From Pteria penguin (taxonomy: Eukaryota; Mollusca; Bivalvia; Pterioida; Pteriidae), in assembly GCA_035048485.1 (NCBI GenBank), contig CM068589.1:8224024-8288023 (forward strand): a stretch of DNA of 64,000 nucleotides. Reading direction: 5' to 3'. The position numbers and the translations under genes were made by a program. The stretch's first letter is position 1. Every line of letters begins with the position of its first letter. The notes under the pieces were generated by a model, which saw nothing but the letters and a program-made list of their open reading frames with translations, had not been told where the DNA came from and did not search any database. Below are positions 32,506 to 43,172 of the stretch, piece by piece.

Positions 32506-34750
32506 ATGGAAAACTGTAATATTTGTAATAAAGGTGGCTGTGAACCGTTTGTTAAACTACGTCCAAAAGGAGTTAATAAAGTAAATATTGCCAGAGGTGA
32601 CACATTGGTTGCAGTACCTGGACTACATTTCCATGCTGAGTGTAGAAGATGCTACATAAATCCGCATGAATACAGAAATGTAAGAGGGAGCCAAACCAAA
32701 TAGAACTTTTGTTTCGGAGAAATTCAATCTGCGATCAAGCACAGCAGAATTTATATTTGCTGAACATTGCCTTTTCTGCCGAACACATGCGTAAAAAATC
32801 ACAGAAAACGAGGATTTGAAGTGTTTCCAGTAAGAACTTATGACTTCCAGCATCGGATATTAATCCAATGTCAAGAACAGAATGATAAGTGGGCGTTAGA
32901 AGTCCAAAGTAGGATTCAATCTGTGAATGACCTACACGCAGCTGATGCAGTTTACCACCAAAGTTGCAGCATCATTTTCAGAACTGGGAAAGCATGCCTC
33001 TTTCTTTCGTCAATGACAAAGGATCATCCAAGCGCCCAAACCTGGGAAGACCTCCAGAAAATGTTGAAAGCTTTTTAGAAATTGTTAATTACATAAAGGA
33101 ACATGATGATGAACAGGTGACAGTTTCTGATCTAGTTGTAAGAATGAAGGAAGTAAGCGGAGATACGGTCAGTCCAAAGTACATCATGAAAAAACTAAAG
33201 GATCAGATTTTGATCATAGAATCTGTAGGACGACCTAGTGTTGTAACTCTAAGGAATATGGCCTCATCTATCCTGCACGAATTTATCAACGTCCAAAGGA
33301 CCAAGACCTGGAATTAGAAAAAGTACCCATCATCAAAACTGCTGCAAATTTAATAAAGAGTGAAATAAAATCCGTCGACGCAAACAGAGAAGCGTATCCT
33401 TCATCATCCAACATATCTTCTATACAATACAACTTAGAATACTTACCAAAGTTATTACAATTTCTCCTACGTTCTCCTCCTATTTGCAGAGAAAAAAAGC
33501 TGAAATAAATATTGCATCAGTTGGGCAAGCAATTATGCAAGCTACAAGACCTAGGGCTCTTATTTCACCTCTCCAGCTCGGACTTGGTGTTCAAATGCAT
33601 CATGCATTTGCATCACGATATCTGGTGGAAACACTGAACAGCTTAGGATTCTGCCTTCCATACTCTGAAATTCAGAAAGCAATATCCCAAGGTACTGACA
33701 TCCCGAAACCTAAGGACAAGAGATTTATACGGTATGTTGCTAATAATGTGGACCACAATCTTAGCAGCATGGATCGTCATGGTACAGTTCATGGAATGGG
33801 CATTATAGCTGCTGTCAAACCAGGCACCAAAAGTTCAGCTCAATGAATCAAGGAGATTTATCATGTGTATACTCTTCAATGAAGTTTGTCAGCAGACAAG
33901 CACATATATACAACTCCACGCCTGTGTTGACATTTGACCAGCCTCTAGTTTGGAAGGCATTGACTATAGCAAACACTGTTCAATCTGATGACTCCGTAAA
34001 AACAAGTTTTCTTCGTCAGGGTGGATTCCATCTAGGGATCTAGAGCTTTTTGGGATGCATTGGACATATCATGAGTGGAACAGGACTGACTGAGATTTTG
34101 GAACTCATTTACGCCTCTAACGCTGCGTCTCACATTTTGACAGGAAAAGCAGTTGCAAGGGCATTGCGAGGACATATGCTGATTGATATCGTCATCCATT
34201 CGTCTGTTTCCACAAAATGATGAACAGAAACGTGTTATAGCTTGTTTCAACCCAGGAAATGACGAAGACACATATACCACGTCGAGAAAAGAAACAAGTT
34301 TGAAAAAGGCGGCCAAAGTGAAACTTTGCGATAAGATTCTTGCAGCAGAAATTGATTTGGAAGTGTTCTGTGACAACGAAATAATAGAAGAAATAAGAAA
34401 TGAAAAAAAAGGAAGCCGGAGTCACTAGCAAACAACAGAACAGCCAAATTGTATATGGGACTTTTAAAACCGGACATCGTGTAATACGAAGGAATGACTG
34501 GTTCTGGGCAGGGCTGTCATCAGATATTGTTATTGAACAAGCGTGTGCTGACATGAATGATGCAATGCAACATCTAAATGCTGTTGATTTTCATTCAAGC
34601 GAGCAACACAGGCAGGCATCAGAAGCAAGGAAATCACGAGACAAAACAGATGTCCTCAAACTCGTCGATTTTCTAAGAGATCGAAACATAGTTACTGGAG
34701 AAATTGCTGAACAACCCGTTAACGCAGACACAGCTCGGGCAGTATGACTA
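32506..34750 (+). pseudogene. Academ-type transposase, N-terminal and central parts
   Basis: The ATG at 32506 opens a zinc-binding segment ('CNICNKGGCEPFVKLRPKG' then 'FHAECRRCYINP', C-x2-C...H-x3-C-x2-C). After a frameshift near 32700 come 'LHAADAVYHQSCSIIFRTGK' (32932-32991), a helical block ('VTVSDLVVRMKEVSGDTVSP', 33117-33176), 'VNDHL'-type linkers, 'YVANNVDHNLSSMDRHGTVH' (33733-33792) with 'GMGIIAAV', and 'LLGCIGHIMSG'/'ASHILTGKAVARALRGH' (34050-34170). At least six frame changes are present. The gene appears intronless. The exact function of the central blocks is unknown to me. They recur in a multi-copy metazoan protein family with the same C-terminal nuclease. Confidence 0.65.
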
Positions 34751-35089
34751 GATATCATCTTACCCGGCAAGAATGCAACGGAGCATTCCTGTAAAAGAGC
34801 ACATCAGGTTCTGACAATGAATGCCAAAACTAATGTAAAAATAGATGGAGAATCGTTGGTAGTGGACCCATAACTCCTTTTCCAGCGTTTGACCACAGCA
34901 GCCAATGGCCTTATGATGATCAATCAGAAATCTTCAAGTATGAACTTTGTAGTGTTCCTTCTGCCTTGTTTGACAATAACGGGTTTCTGAGAGAAGCGCA
35001 AAAGTCAACTTAGCTGATGCCATTTGGAACTATGGAAATTGTGGAATTCCATACACAGGGGAGGATGTGCAGTACATCATTAATGGTGG
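34751..35089 (+). pseudogene. Academ-type transposase, linker region
   Basis: Coding resemblance continues in mixed frames ('PFPAFDHSSQWPYDDQSE' at about 34878, 'LADAIWNYGN' at about 35013). It links the central part to the nuclease domain, with no intact frame. Confidence 0.5.
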
Positions 35090-36213
35090 GTGGTTTCTTC
35101 ACAGGATTCTTTGGGTAAAAACAGTACATACAACGACATTTGTAGTGCTTACATAGCGTACATCGAACGCATGTACACACATGTAACAGTTGTCTTTGGT
35201 GGATATCCAGGCAACCCAACTACCAAGGATATAACCCATATGAGACGGAGTAAGGGACTTTCCAGTTTCACAATAAATTTTACTGGAAGTATGCCATTCA
35301 AGTCAAAGAAAGATCTATTCCTTTCAAATCAAGAGAACAAACAGAGATTTATCACATTGCTTAGTTCAAAACTTCAGGACAGATATTACACTATTGTTCA
35401 AGCTAGAGATGATGCCGATGGGCTCATAGTCAAAACCGCAGTGTTACTTTCAACTAACAGGAAGGTTGCAGTTATCGGAGAAGATACAGATCTTCTAGTT
35501 CTCCTCTGCTTCCATGTGCAGCTAGACCGGAACCCTGTATACTTTAAGTCACAGGCAAAACCACCTGTACCAAGAGCCGTCAGAGTATGGGACATCAATC
35601 AGACAAAACTTGAGCTCGGTGGCGACCTCTGTCGGATTCTACCCGCGATACACGCCTTTACCGGAAGCGACACCACATCTCGGATTTTTGGAATTGGAAA
35701 AAATGCTTTATTTAAGAAATACATATCATCAAAACCAATACAAGAATATGTTTTCACGTTTATAGAGACTGCATCTGATCCGATGAAAATAATAAATGCT
35801 GGAGAGAAACTTTTCGTAGCACTCTACGGAGGTATACCAAATGAAAGGCTGGATCTTCTTCGGTACCGGAAGTTCACTTCAAAAGTCATCGTTGACAGCA
35901 TATTTGTCCAAGTACATTTTTTACCACCTACATCAGATGCTACCCAGTTTCACGCCTTACGGGCATATTTGCAGTGTCAAATATGGATTGGCACCAGAGA
36001 TGAACTTGACCCGATTCAATGGGGTTGGACTGTGAGAAACAATAAATACTTGCCTGTAAAAGGGAATTTGCTACCTGCTCCGGAACAACTGCTCAAAATA
36101 AATAGATGTACATATAAAGCAAACTGCGATATAAGGCGATGCTCATGCCGCAAGCATGGACTTGAGTGCTCTGTAAGGATGTACTGAATGCAGGGTGACA
36201 TCATGCTCTAACT
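35090..36213 (+). pseudogene. Academ-type transposase, FEN/XPG-like nuclease and Cys-rich end
   Basis: A 365-codon open frame (35090-36187) keeps PIN/XPG landmarks. They are 'VTVVFGGYPGNP' (first acidic site, read here as Gly at 35198-35200 where FEN/XPG proteins have Asp), 'QARDDADGLIVKTAVLL' (35398-35448), 'VAVIGEDTDLLVLL' with two Asp at 35483-35491, and a helix-hairpin-like 'FTGSDTTSRIFGIGKNALF' (35656-35712). The end is Cys-rich ('CTYKANCDIRRCSCRKHGLE'), and further Cys lie in a shifted frame to about 36213, consistent with a Cys8 finger. Family members cut DNA at the transposon ends by inference. Loss of the first Asp suggests this copy is inactive. Confidence 0.78.
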
Positions 36214-36228
36214 CACCGAGTATAAATG

Positions 36229-36405
36229 TTGGTTGTTGGTTGGTTGATTGGTGTTTTACGTCGCTTTCAACAATATTTCAGTTATATCGCGACATGGAAG
36301 CAGGAGGTTACCAACTTCTTAAGCATAGTGGCGCAACCCGGGAATCGAACCCGGATCGTCGGCGCCGCAAGCCAAGCGCTTAACCACTACACCACGCCTG
36401 CTCCT
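36229..36405 (-). repeat. tRNA-derived SINE, family 2, copy 2
   Basis: Minus strand. Box B 'GGTTCGATTCCCGGG' and box A 'TAGTGGTTAAGCGCTTGG' are present, with the tail 'GCGACGTAAAACACCAATCA' and an ACCA-rich end at the left. A perfect 13-bp target duplication 'CCGAGTATAAATG' lies at 36216-36228 and 36406-36418. It is inserted just after the transposase gene, within the Academ-type element. Confidence 0.93.
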
Positions 36406-36418
36406 CCGAGTATAAATG

Positions 36419-37103
36419 AGAACGACAGAATAAAATTGAAGAAATTATGGTCAAGACTTTTTTATTTACTTATATTCAATTTAAAGTTAATTTGATTACA
36501 TCCATTTTAAAGCCAGTACTTTGCTCAAAATGCGCATTGCAAAATTATTTTCCGTATGGCCCACATGTGTACATACTGTTTGCATATGAACAAAATGTAA
36601 CTTTTTCATCTATATAATTATAAAAATATAACACTTTTCACTCATTGTTGATAAATGTTTTCAAAATTACATATAGACATAAATGTGATCTATTATAATT
36701 GTAAAAAAATCATAAATTTACCTATTTTGCCCAAAAATCAGTGTTTTCCCCATTTTTGCTACTTGAACATTGACGAAAATACACATTTTTGATACATATC
36801 ATTGTGATAAGATTATAATTTTGCACTTTATTGTGTTTTCGGTCTTTCGATATAACCTTAAATATATATCTGGCCCATTCCATCAATTATAAGTAATTTT
36901 ATTCAACTAAATGGTACCATAACAGATGATTTCTTAGTTTTTACGTTTTTATGTCCATATGTGTACATTTCATTTAAAAAAGTACTTTTGCCTGAATATT
37001 TCTCATTATACTTTTGATATATGTTCAAACACATGTTATAAATCATTTTGACAACAAACAAGTTTCTGTTGCAATTTGTCTTCGGTATAGCCATTTTTAA
37101 GGC
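36419..37103. other. 3' non-coding region of the Academ-type element
   Basis: AT-rich, no gene. It ends with the inner block of the inverted repeat and the right TIR (37104-37119). Confidence 0.5.
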
Positions 37104-37422
37104 TAGATTGACTGGACTAAATGGAAAATGCATGTCAAATTGTTATATGAGTGTGTTCCGGTAAACTTTAAATAATTGCCCTTGAACATTGCAATTGTCC
37201 TGATAATATCGGTTCTCTGGCAATTATATTTCACTACCGTAGCTGCCAGCGTGGGCATTTGTGTCGCACTTACACATTGAAATTCTAGTTAAGAATTTGA
37301 AACACAATAATAACAATCTTAAGAATTTTTGTCCCAAAGTCTTTCAAGATCTTGAGGGGGTGGGGGTGGGTTCTTGCATAGATGAATATGAAGGCCATTT
37401 CAAAACTTTAATTTTGTTTAAA

Positions 37423-37704
37423 GCCGGTGTGGCCTAGTGGATAAGGTGCTCGGCTCGTGATCGAGAGGTCGCGGGTTCGACTCCCGCCCGGGGCACACCG
37501 GTGTTCTGTCTTTCGGATGAGACAGTAAAAACCGAGGTCCCGTGTCACGGTAGGCGTGGCACGTAAAAAATCCCTCACTGCTTCGGGTGGGTCCGTTGCA
37601 AAGGTCTAAATTTGTATGCAATGCATCAGGCAGATGCCGTCACCATATACGTGAAATAATCGTGGAGTGACGTAAAACAATAATCAAACAAACAAACAAA
37701 CAAA
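37423..37704 (+). repeat. tRNA-derived SINE, family 1 (complete)
   Basis: The full-length head has box A 'GTGGCCTAGTGGATAAGGTG' and box B 'GGGTTCGACTCCCGCC', followed by body and tail. A perfect 15-bp target duplication 'TTAATTTTGTTTAAA' lies at 37408-37422 and 37705-37719. The tail ends in AAAC repeats. The head folds partly like a tRNA, but with the body attached it is not an independent tRNA gene. Confidence 0.93.
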
Positions 37705-37719
37705 TTAATTTTGTTTAAA

Positions 37720-40004
37720 AAAATCGTCTTCACACTTCCGTAATTGGGGGAAGTTATTTTATGGATATTTTTATATTCGTTTTTGATAAAGTTGCTGGAG
37801 TTATCTCCCCATAAATCATAGGTGGCAATTATAAACAGTGTAAAAATACTGCATAAAATGGTTATAATATGATATATATATATTTTCAAAACAGTATTAT
37901 AATAATTGTTTTCTCTGTATTAAAAAATGATGATTCATGTTGTATGTGCTGTGGGAGACCTTGACAGCGGTAGTGTGTGATATATATATCAGCAGTTTTA
38001 CAGTAAACTTCCTTCCGTTACTCAAACGCTAGGGAAACAAAAGGGCGGACGGACTTGTGCTCATAAATTCGTAACCTCACGAAAAAACAAAGGATATATA
38101 TATATTTTTTTTTCTAACTACCGTCATATGGGTCATTTCACCAAATTTTGACTCACGTTGTGGGTAATCGAGGTAGTTTTGCGGTCATAATATTTTGACC
38201 CACAAACCACCAGACTTTTTAACACCGAGACTTATTGCAAATCTCGTAAATCAATTTCCTAAATAAAAAAAATTTGTGTCCCACAAGTATCTATAGATAA
38301 ATGACTCACATTGCAACATCTATTAATATGTGAAGCGAAGCGAGCACTTTATGGTAACACGTGAATAAAAAGCCAGAATTTACTCTGACTTTCTATATAC
38401 TAGACATTCAAAAAATCGCTGTATTCAGTGCGGAACCGCACGGACATGATTTACTCCGTGATTAAACTGCACATTTTGAAGGCCTTTCATGGGTCGATAA
38501 AATAATGATCTAATCTACATTAATACACTTAAATTACATGTATCTGCTATAAACTGAGACGTACTTCTCTGTATTTTTTTTTTAAATCGTTATCGTTTAG
38601 ATATAGATCTACGTCATTTAAAGTTATTTCGACGTCATTGCAGTGCGCGTAAGATTTGAGTGTTTTTAGATATAGATCTGTGTCATTTAAAAGTTATACC
38701 GACGTCATAGTATTGTGCGCGTGAGATTTACTGCCCTATCTCGAGGATCGCGAAGATATTTATTACTAAAACATATTTTCAGAGAGTACTTTACATGAAC
38801 CCTCCATCTCTGTGCTCAGAAATTAGAAATGAAGAAAATAGAAATTGAAATAAATGAACCTAAAAATAAATTTAATTCTGGGTTCGTTCTAAATTTAGAA
38901 CTTAATACACAGTTAGTATGGATACTGCAATGGAGGGTAAATAGAAAGTTGTGAACGATTTGTGCACAGCAAAACTTTAAACCTCCAACTTTGCCTTTTA
39001 TGTTACCTGTTATAACAAAATCATTGTTTATATTTGTAGCGATATATTTTACTTGTACAATGCAGACAAACTTTTGAAGCAAATGCCACATTTAACCCAT
39101 AATAAAAAAAAGTAGACAATAATCTTAAAAATCACACAAATGCAAAACCCTCATTTTTACTTCCAAATACAACGGATACGTAAAAGGCATAATTAATTCC
39201 AGCATCGGTTACAGTAAACATAAATATGTATTTCATAAATTAAAATCAGGTGTCTGAGGCACCGTAGGGGTTATAATGGAAATGTATATCTACATGTTTG
39301 TTTTTTTCTTTTTTTTTTCTGACCAATCGACGTATTACAAATAGAAGTGGCAGGCTTTGTCCTTGACTATAGATACACTGTTGATAAGCGTTAATATCTT
39401 GAAGTAAGCGGTGTAAATCAAAGTCATATAATTCATGGATATACATCATATGAAGATCACGTGCATCAAAACTCATAAAAGATTCAGATTTTTCTTTTTC
39501 TGAAATAATTAATAATTATTTTGAAATTATCAAATAATGACTCTTGAAAAGGTCAAGCGAGTTAAGCAACAGTGATTAAAACCTTTAAAAAGTTAAATAT
39601 TTTCTTAATTGTTTAAATCTATATTTTTACATTTAATCAGATTTCTGTAGAAGTGAGAGGTTTTAAACAATGGTGAACACCTTCATTTTTTTTTAAATAA
39701 CGAGATATTATAGACAGTTTTCGAATAAATAGAATTTGACAGTCGTTTTTGACTTCCCTTTTTCGTCATCTTGGAGGTATATAACCAAGGACTTATAAAG
39801 AAAACTTGTGCATAAATCGACCAAATTATATAAGGAATTTCTCCAAATAAACGATGCTTCTTGAATTTTTGCAATGATAAAACCATTGAACAATGTGAAA
39901 ATGTTTTACAAGTGGGAAAATATAGACAATTTTCTAAAATATATTATAAATACTGATATGAATATGAAGCAAAAACTCCAGTTTCAATCCCCCCCCCCCC
40001 CTAA
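37720..40004. other. Non-coding stretch
   Basis: About 2.3 kb with no gene or clear element apart from the duplication at 38597-38735. It includes short AT and T runs. Confidence 0.5.
38597..38735. repeat. Two-copy tandem duplication, ~70 bp
   Basis: 'TTTAGATATAGATCTACGTC' through 'GTGCGCGTAAGATTT' is repeated about 70 bp later as 'TTTAGATATAGATCTGTGTC' through 'GTGCGCGTGAGATTT'. Confidence 0.7.
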
Positions 40005-40870
40005 AACCGGCGTGGCCTAGTGCTATCGCGCTCTCCTCCTAATCGGGAGGCCGGGGTTCGAGTCCGGCTCTGGTCATGCCGGTGTCCTGTCTTTCGGATG
40101 AGACAGTAAAAACCGAGGCCCCGTGTCGTGGTATGCATGGCACGTTAAAGATCCCTCACTGCTTCCGGTGAGTCCGTTGCAAAGGTCAAAATGTGTATGC
40201 CCCGCATCACACACGCAGTTGTTTTAAGGCAATCCGCAATTATATGATTATATGAAGTGGGAGACACTGCAACAATCAACATGCCAAGAAAAACGCTGTA
40301 GTGCAACTTTTTCCTCAACTCTGTTTGTTGTGTACTTTCACATGAAGACTGTTCTATATCTATTTGAAATGCGTCTTGCTGGGCCTTACTTTTAGATTAT
40401 AAAATATCAACAGAATTTCAATTTAATTAGACAATGTCTTATAAGACTACACCATTCAACAATTCCATCGCAGTATTCAAACGCAATTACGCCTCTTAGA
40501 AATTGGGCACAGCTATAAATATTATTGATAAATTTCATTTATTATTTACAACAAAATTCTATTACCAAATTGGGCAATATGCCCTTGCACTTGTTGAATG
40601 TTTGTTGTTAATACTATATGTGCTATATATATATATCAGTCACGTGATTGCAAACAACTAGGGATAAAATCTTAATGTGAAAAAGTAAATTTGTTAAACA
40701 ATTTGCATTTTTGCATAAATAATTTATTTTATTTATTATGCCGTTTTCAATATAGACTATATAATGTCAATCACGTCATGGAGTGCCTTAACGCTACTGC
40801 GCAGATGCCGTCACCATATACGTGAAATATTCGTGATGTGACGTTAAACAAAACCCAATCAATCAATCAA
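40005..40870 (+). repeat. tRNA-derived SINE, family 1, split by a MITE
   Basis: The head and body are at 40005-40209 and the 3' part at 40799-40870 ('GCAGATGCCGTCACCATATA' and an AATC-repeat tail). The intervening 590 bp are foreign. Poly-C tracts on both sides (about 39990-40001 and 40871-40885) suggest insertion at a C-rich site. Confidence 0.85.
40212..40798. mobile_element. MITE inserted in a SINE
   Basis: The left end 'CGCAGTTGTTTTAAGGCAAT' (from about 40214) and the right end (complement 'CGCAGTAGCGTTAAGGCACT', ending about 40799) form imperfect ~22-bp TIRs. The insert has no coding capacity. Its superfamily and target duplication could not be settled. Confidence 0.7.
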
Positions 40871-41126
40871 CCCCCCCCCCCCCCCAAAAAAAACCCAACA
40901 AAATATGGCGGGAAAGGGAGATATCTCAAATTATATTTTATGCATTCGAATACTAAATATAAACCTTTCACAATAACTGCGGTATGACATTTTGCGGGGT
41001 GAAGAAATGATCACTGTTCTCGAAAAATGACGCACAATCAGTATCTGATAACATTTGGCGGCATGACGCTTCAAATCTGTATGGGAAACATACCAATTCT
41101 TCCCCCAAAATGTTAGTACGGGATTT

Positions 41127-42139
41127 TGGATTTCCTATTGTAAATTTTCCTTACTTGGATGGCGATGTCCCTCGACTCCCATCATATGGTATCTATATAT
41201 CTCAATTAGTTCGATTTGTCAGAGGCTGCATTTTTTGTTTTGGACTTTCATAAACGAAATTTACAAATTACTACTAAACTTTTAACTCAGGGTTACAGAA
41301 ATCACAAGCTAAGAAAAACATTCGGCAAATTCTCCAGATCTTATTCAGAACTTCTATCTAAATTTGGAAATATTTCTTTTCAACAGTATTTATCCAATGG
41401 AATTTCCCATCCTAACTTTTACGGTGATCTCGTATATAAACTAAGGAAAATAAAAGGCTCCGATAACGTTATTTTATCATGTAATAAAATAGTCCAACGT
41501 CTTCTCAATAGACCATATGACATTGACATCATCAAAAAGACTATAGGTCTTGTATTTGGCCCATCTACAGCATTATGCAGACTTTTTCGTGAATGTTGCA
41601 CGCTGACTAACAGGGCGGTGGGGACTATATGGCGGGCTTTTTCCAAACCTCTTTCAGAGGAGACATGGTCCTGAACCTCGTCCCCTCTGACTGTTAGTCG
41701 GGACTCCTACAGATCCTACTTTCAGATTGGCAGATCACGGTTTATCAGGTTGATGTCGCATCGCATATATTTTTATATCATTATGTGTTTTACAATACCT
41801 TGCGTGTTTATATTTTTATGACCTCTCAATATGCGATACCTGTTGACTCTTGTTCTTTACATGGAGGATTATTTATAAATTTTTAAATGTACCTCCTTTG
41901 ATTGATCTGCCGTTACGGTGAGTGGGAAGGTGGACCCTTAAACCGGTGAACCACAACATTTGTTTGGCTTTTGTCAAATTAAATGACCGTCCTAAGTCGG
42001 TATCGTAATTGCACTACAATCAAATATTTTTGTAATGTGTTATATGTACTAGTACATTATTTATATTCATGTATTGTATAGCTCGATGGTGACTTCTGCC
42101 ACATAACTGAGCCAGCAACTCCTCTTTTTTTTTTCTACC
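41127..42139 (+). mobile_element. Penelope-like element, family 1, copy E
   Basis: 5'-truncated at about 41127 inside the RT frame ('GFPIVNFPYLDGDVP'). It continues to 41674 with one frame change near 41230 and then the complete 3' non-coding region and tail ('ACTGAGCCAGCAACTCCTC', ending about 42125). Unlike copies A, B and C it has TGG (Trp) rather than TGA at 41629-41631, so it represents a different sublineage. Confidence 0.87.
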
Positions 42140-42965
42140 ACAGATATTACCACACTGAGATATCGTTAAATAGTCAGCCATGTATATTTCTTCAGCTTTT
42201 TAAAACCAAAATTTAGAAATAAATCAAACAACTCTTCGCTTCACATTTTTTAAGGCTTTGCCTTAGTTCATATTAGAAAATGACTCTAGTGAACCATCTT
42301 CGCGAAAAATTGTCATTTTGTCTGATGACCCACAGTGTAGGGGCAATCCGGGTAATTCCGGACATGAGGAAGCACCCAATATTGATGATATCTTTTTTCC
42401 CTAAATATCTATATTAAATGTTTTGATGATGTTTGATGGTCAAGAATATATCTTATGCGTGTCATTTTACCTTACCATAGGGAAAAATAAATATTGAGAA
42501 CAAGATATGGTACCTGGGTTACGTCATTAAATATCCGGTGATTTACTTTCACTTTTGAATGTAACCTTCAGCGGAAAATACGAACGATAAATTACAGTTC
42601 TAGGATGGTCTCTCTTGGATATAAATGTAAGTATACTTTTTATTTATTCGCTTATATTTGAGTGATAACGTAATAAACGGAAGTTATAGATCAAAATAGT
42701 ATATATAAGTAATAAAATATTACATATAAATAATAAAAAAAAATTGAAAATATAAATGTCCGGATTTATCCCACTGGAAAATAAAGTGATGGGAAATCCC
42801 AGACACCCGTATTTTGAGTTACTGACACGGTAAGCATAATATAACTGTGTCGATAACTTTATGTCTCTACATATGCAATGGTGTAACTCCGTTGCTCCTC
42901 CCCATTTCTTATACGCCCTTGATATTATATATAGATTTAGATATCAATTTAGATAACATAACGTT

Positions 42966-43172
42966 AATCCGGTGGATGAGGTGTTCGACTTATGAGGGGG
43001 GAGGGTTTAGTATGTCTATCGGATAAGACTGAATAAACCGACGAGCTGTGTCACAGTGGGCGTGGCACGCAAAAGACCCATCAATGCTTCGGGTGGGTCC
43101 GTTGTACAGTTCTAAAATGCCATAAATCAGGTAGATGTTGTCATATAGGTGAAATATTCGTGGAGTGACGTT
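42966..43172 (+). repeat. Degenerate SINE family 1 in the pogo element
   Basis: A decayed match to the SINE body ('CGGATAAGACTG', 'GGGCGTGGCACGCAAAAGAC', 'CTTCGGGTGGGTCCGTTG', 'GTGAAATATTCGTGGAGTGA'). It abuts or replaces the N-terminal coding part of the transposase. Confidence 0.75.

Larger units (their letters stand above)
31415..37119 (+). mobile_element. Academ-type DNA transposon (TIR-flanked, XPG-like nuclease)
   Basis: Inverted terminal repeats 'TAGTCCAGTCAGTCTA' (31415-31430) and its complement at 37104-37119 (one mismatch) are followed inside by a second matching block, 'ATTGCAACAGAAA' (31449-31461), inverted at 37063-37075. They bound a 5.7 kb unit inserted in a tandem repeat that resumes on the other side. 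The enclosed gene (32506-36210) has a FEN/XPG-like nuclease region and a Cys-rich end. An XPG-like nuclease with a Cys8 finger is the published hallmark of the Academ superfamily, hence the call. Academ makes 3-4 bp target duplications; the 'AAG' and 'AAT' flanks do not clearly show one. Confidence 0.75.

Noticed and set aside
32623..32853. Minus-strand ORFs across the Academ-type gene (also 34032-34554)
   Set aside because: They are antisense to well-supported plus-strand coding blocks and lack any family resemblance.
37423..37497. tRNA gene on the plus strand
   Set aside because: Box A and box B are convincing, but the sequence continues into a SINE body with a 15-bp target duplication around the whole unit, so it is a SINE head.
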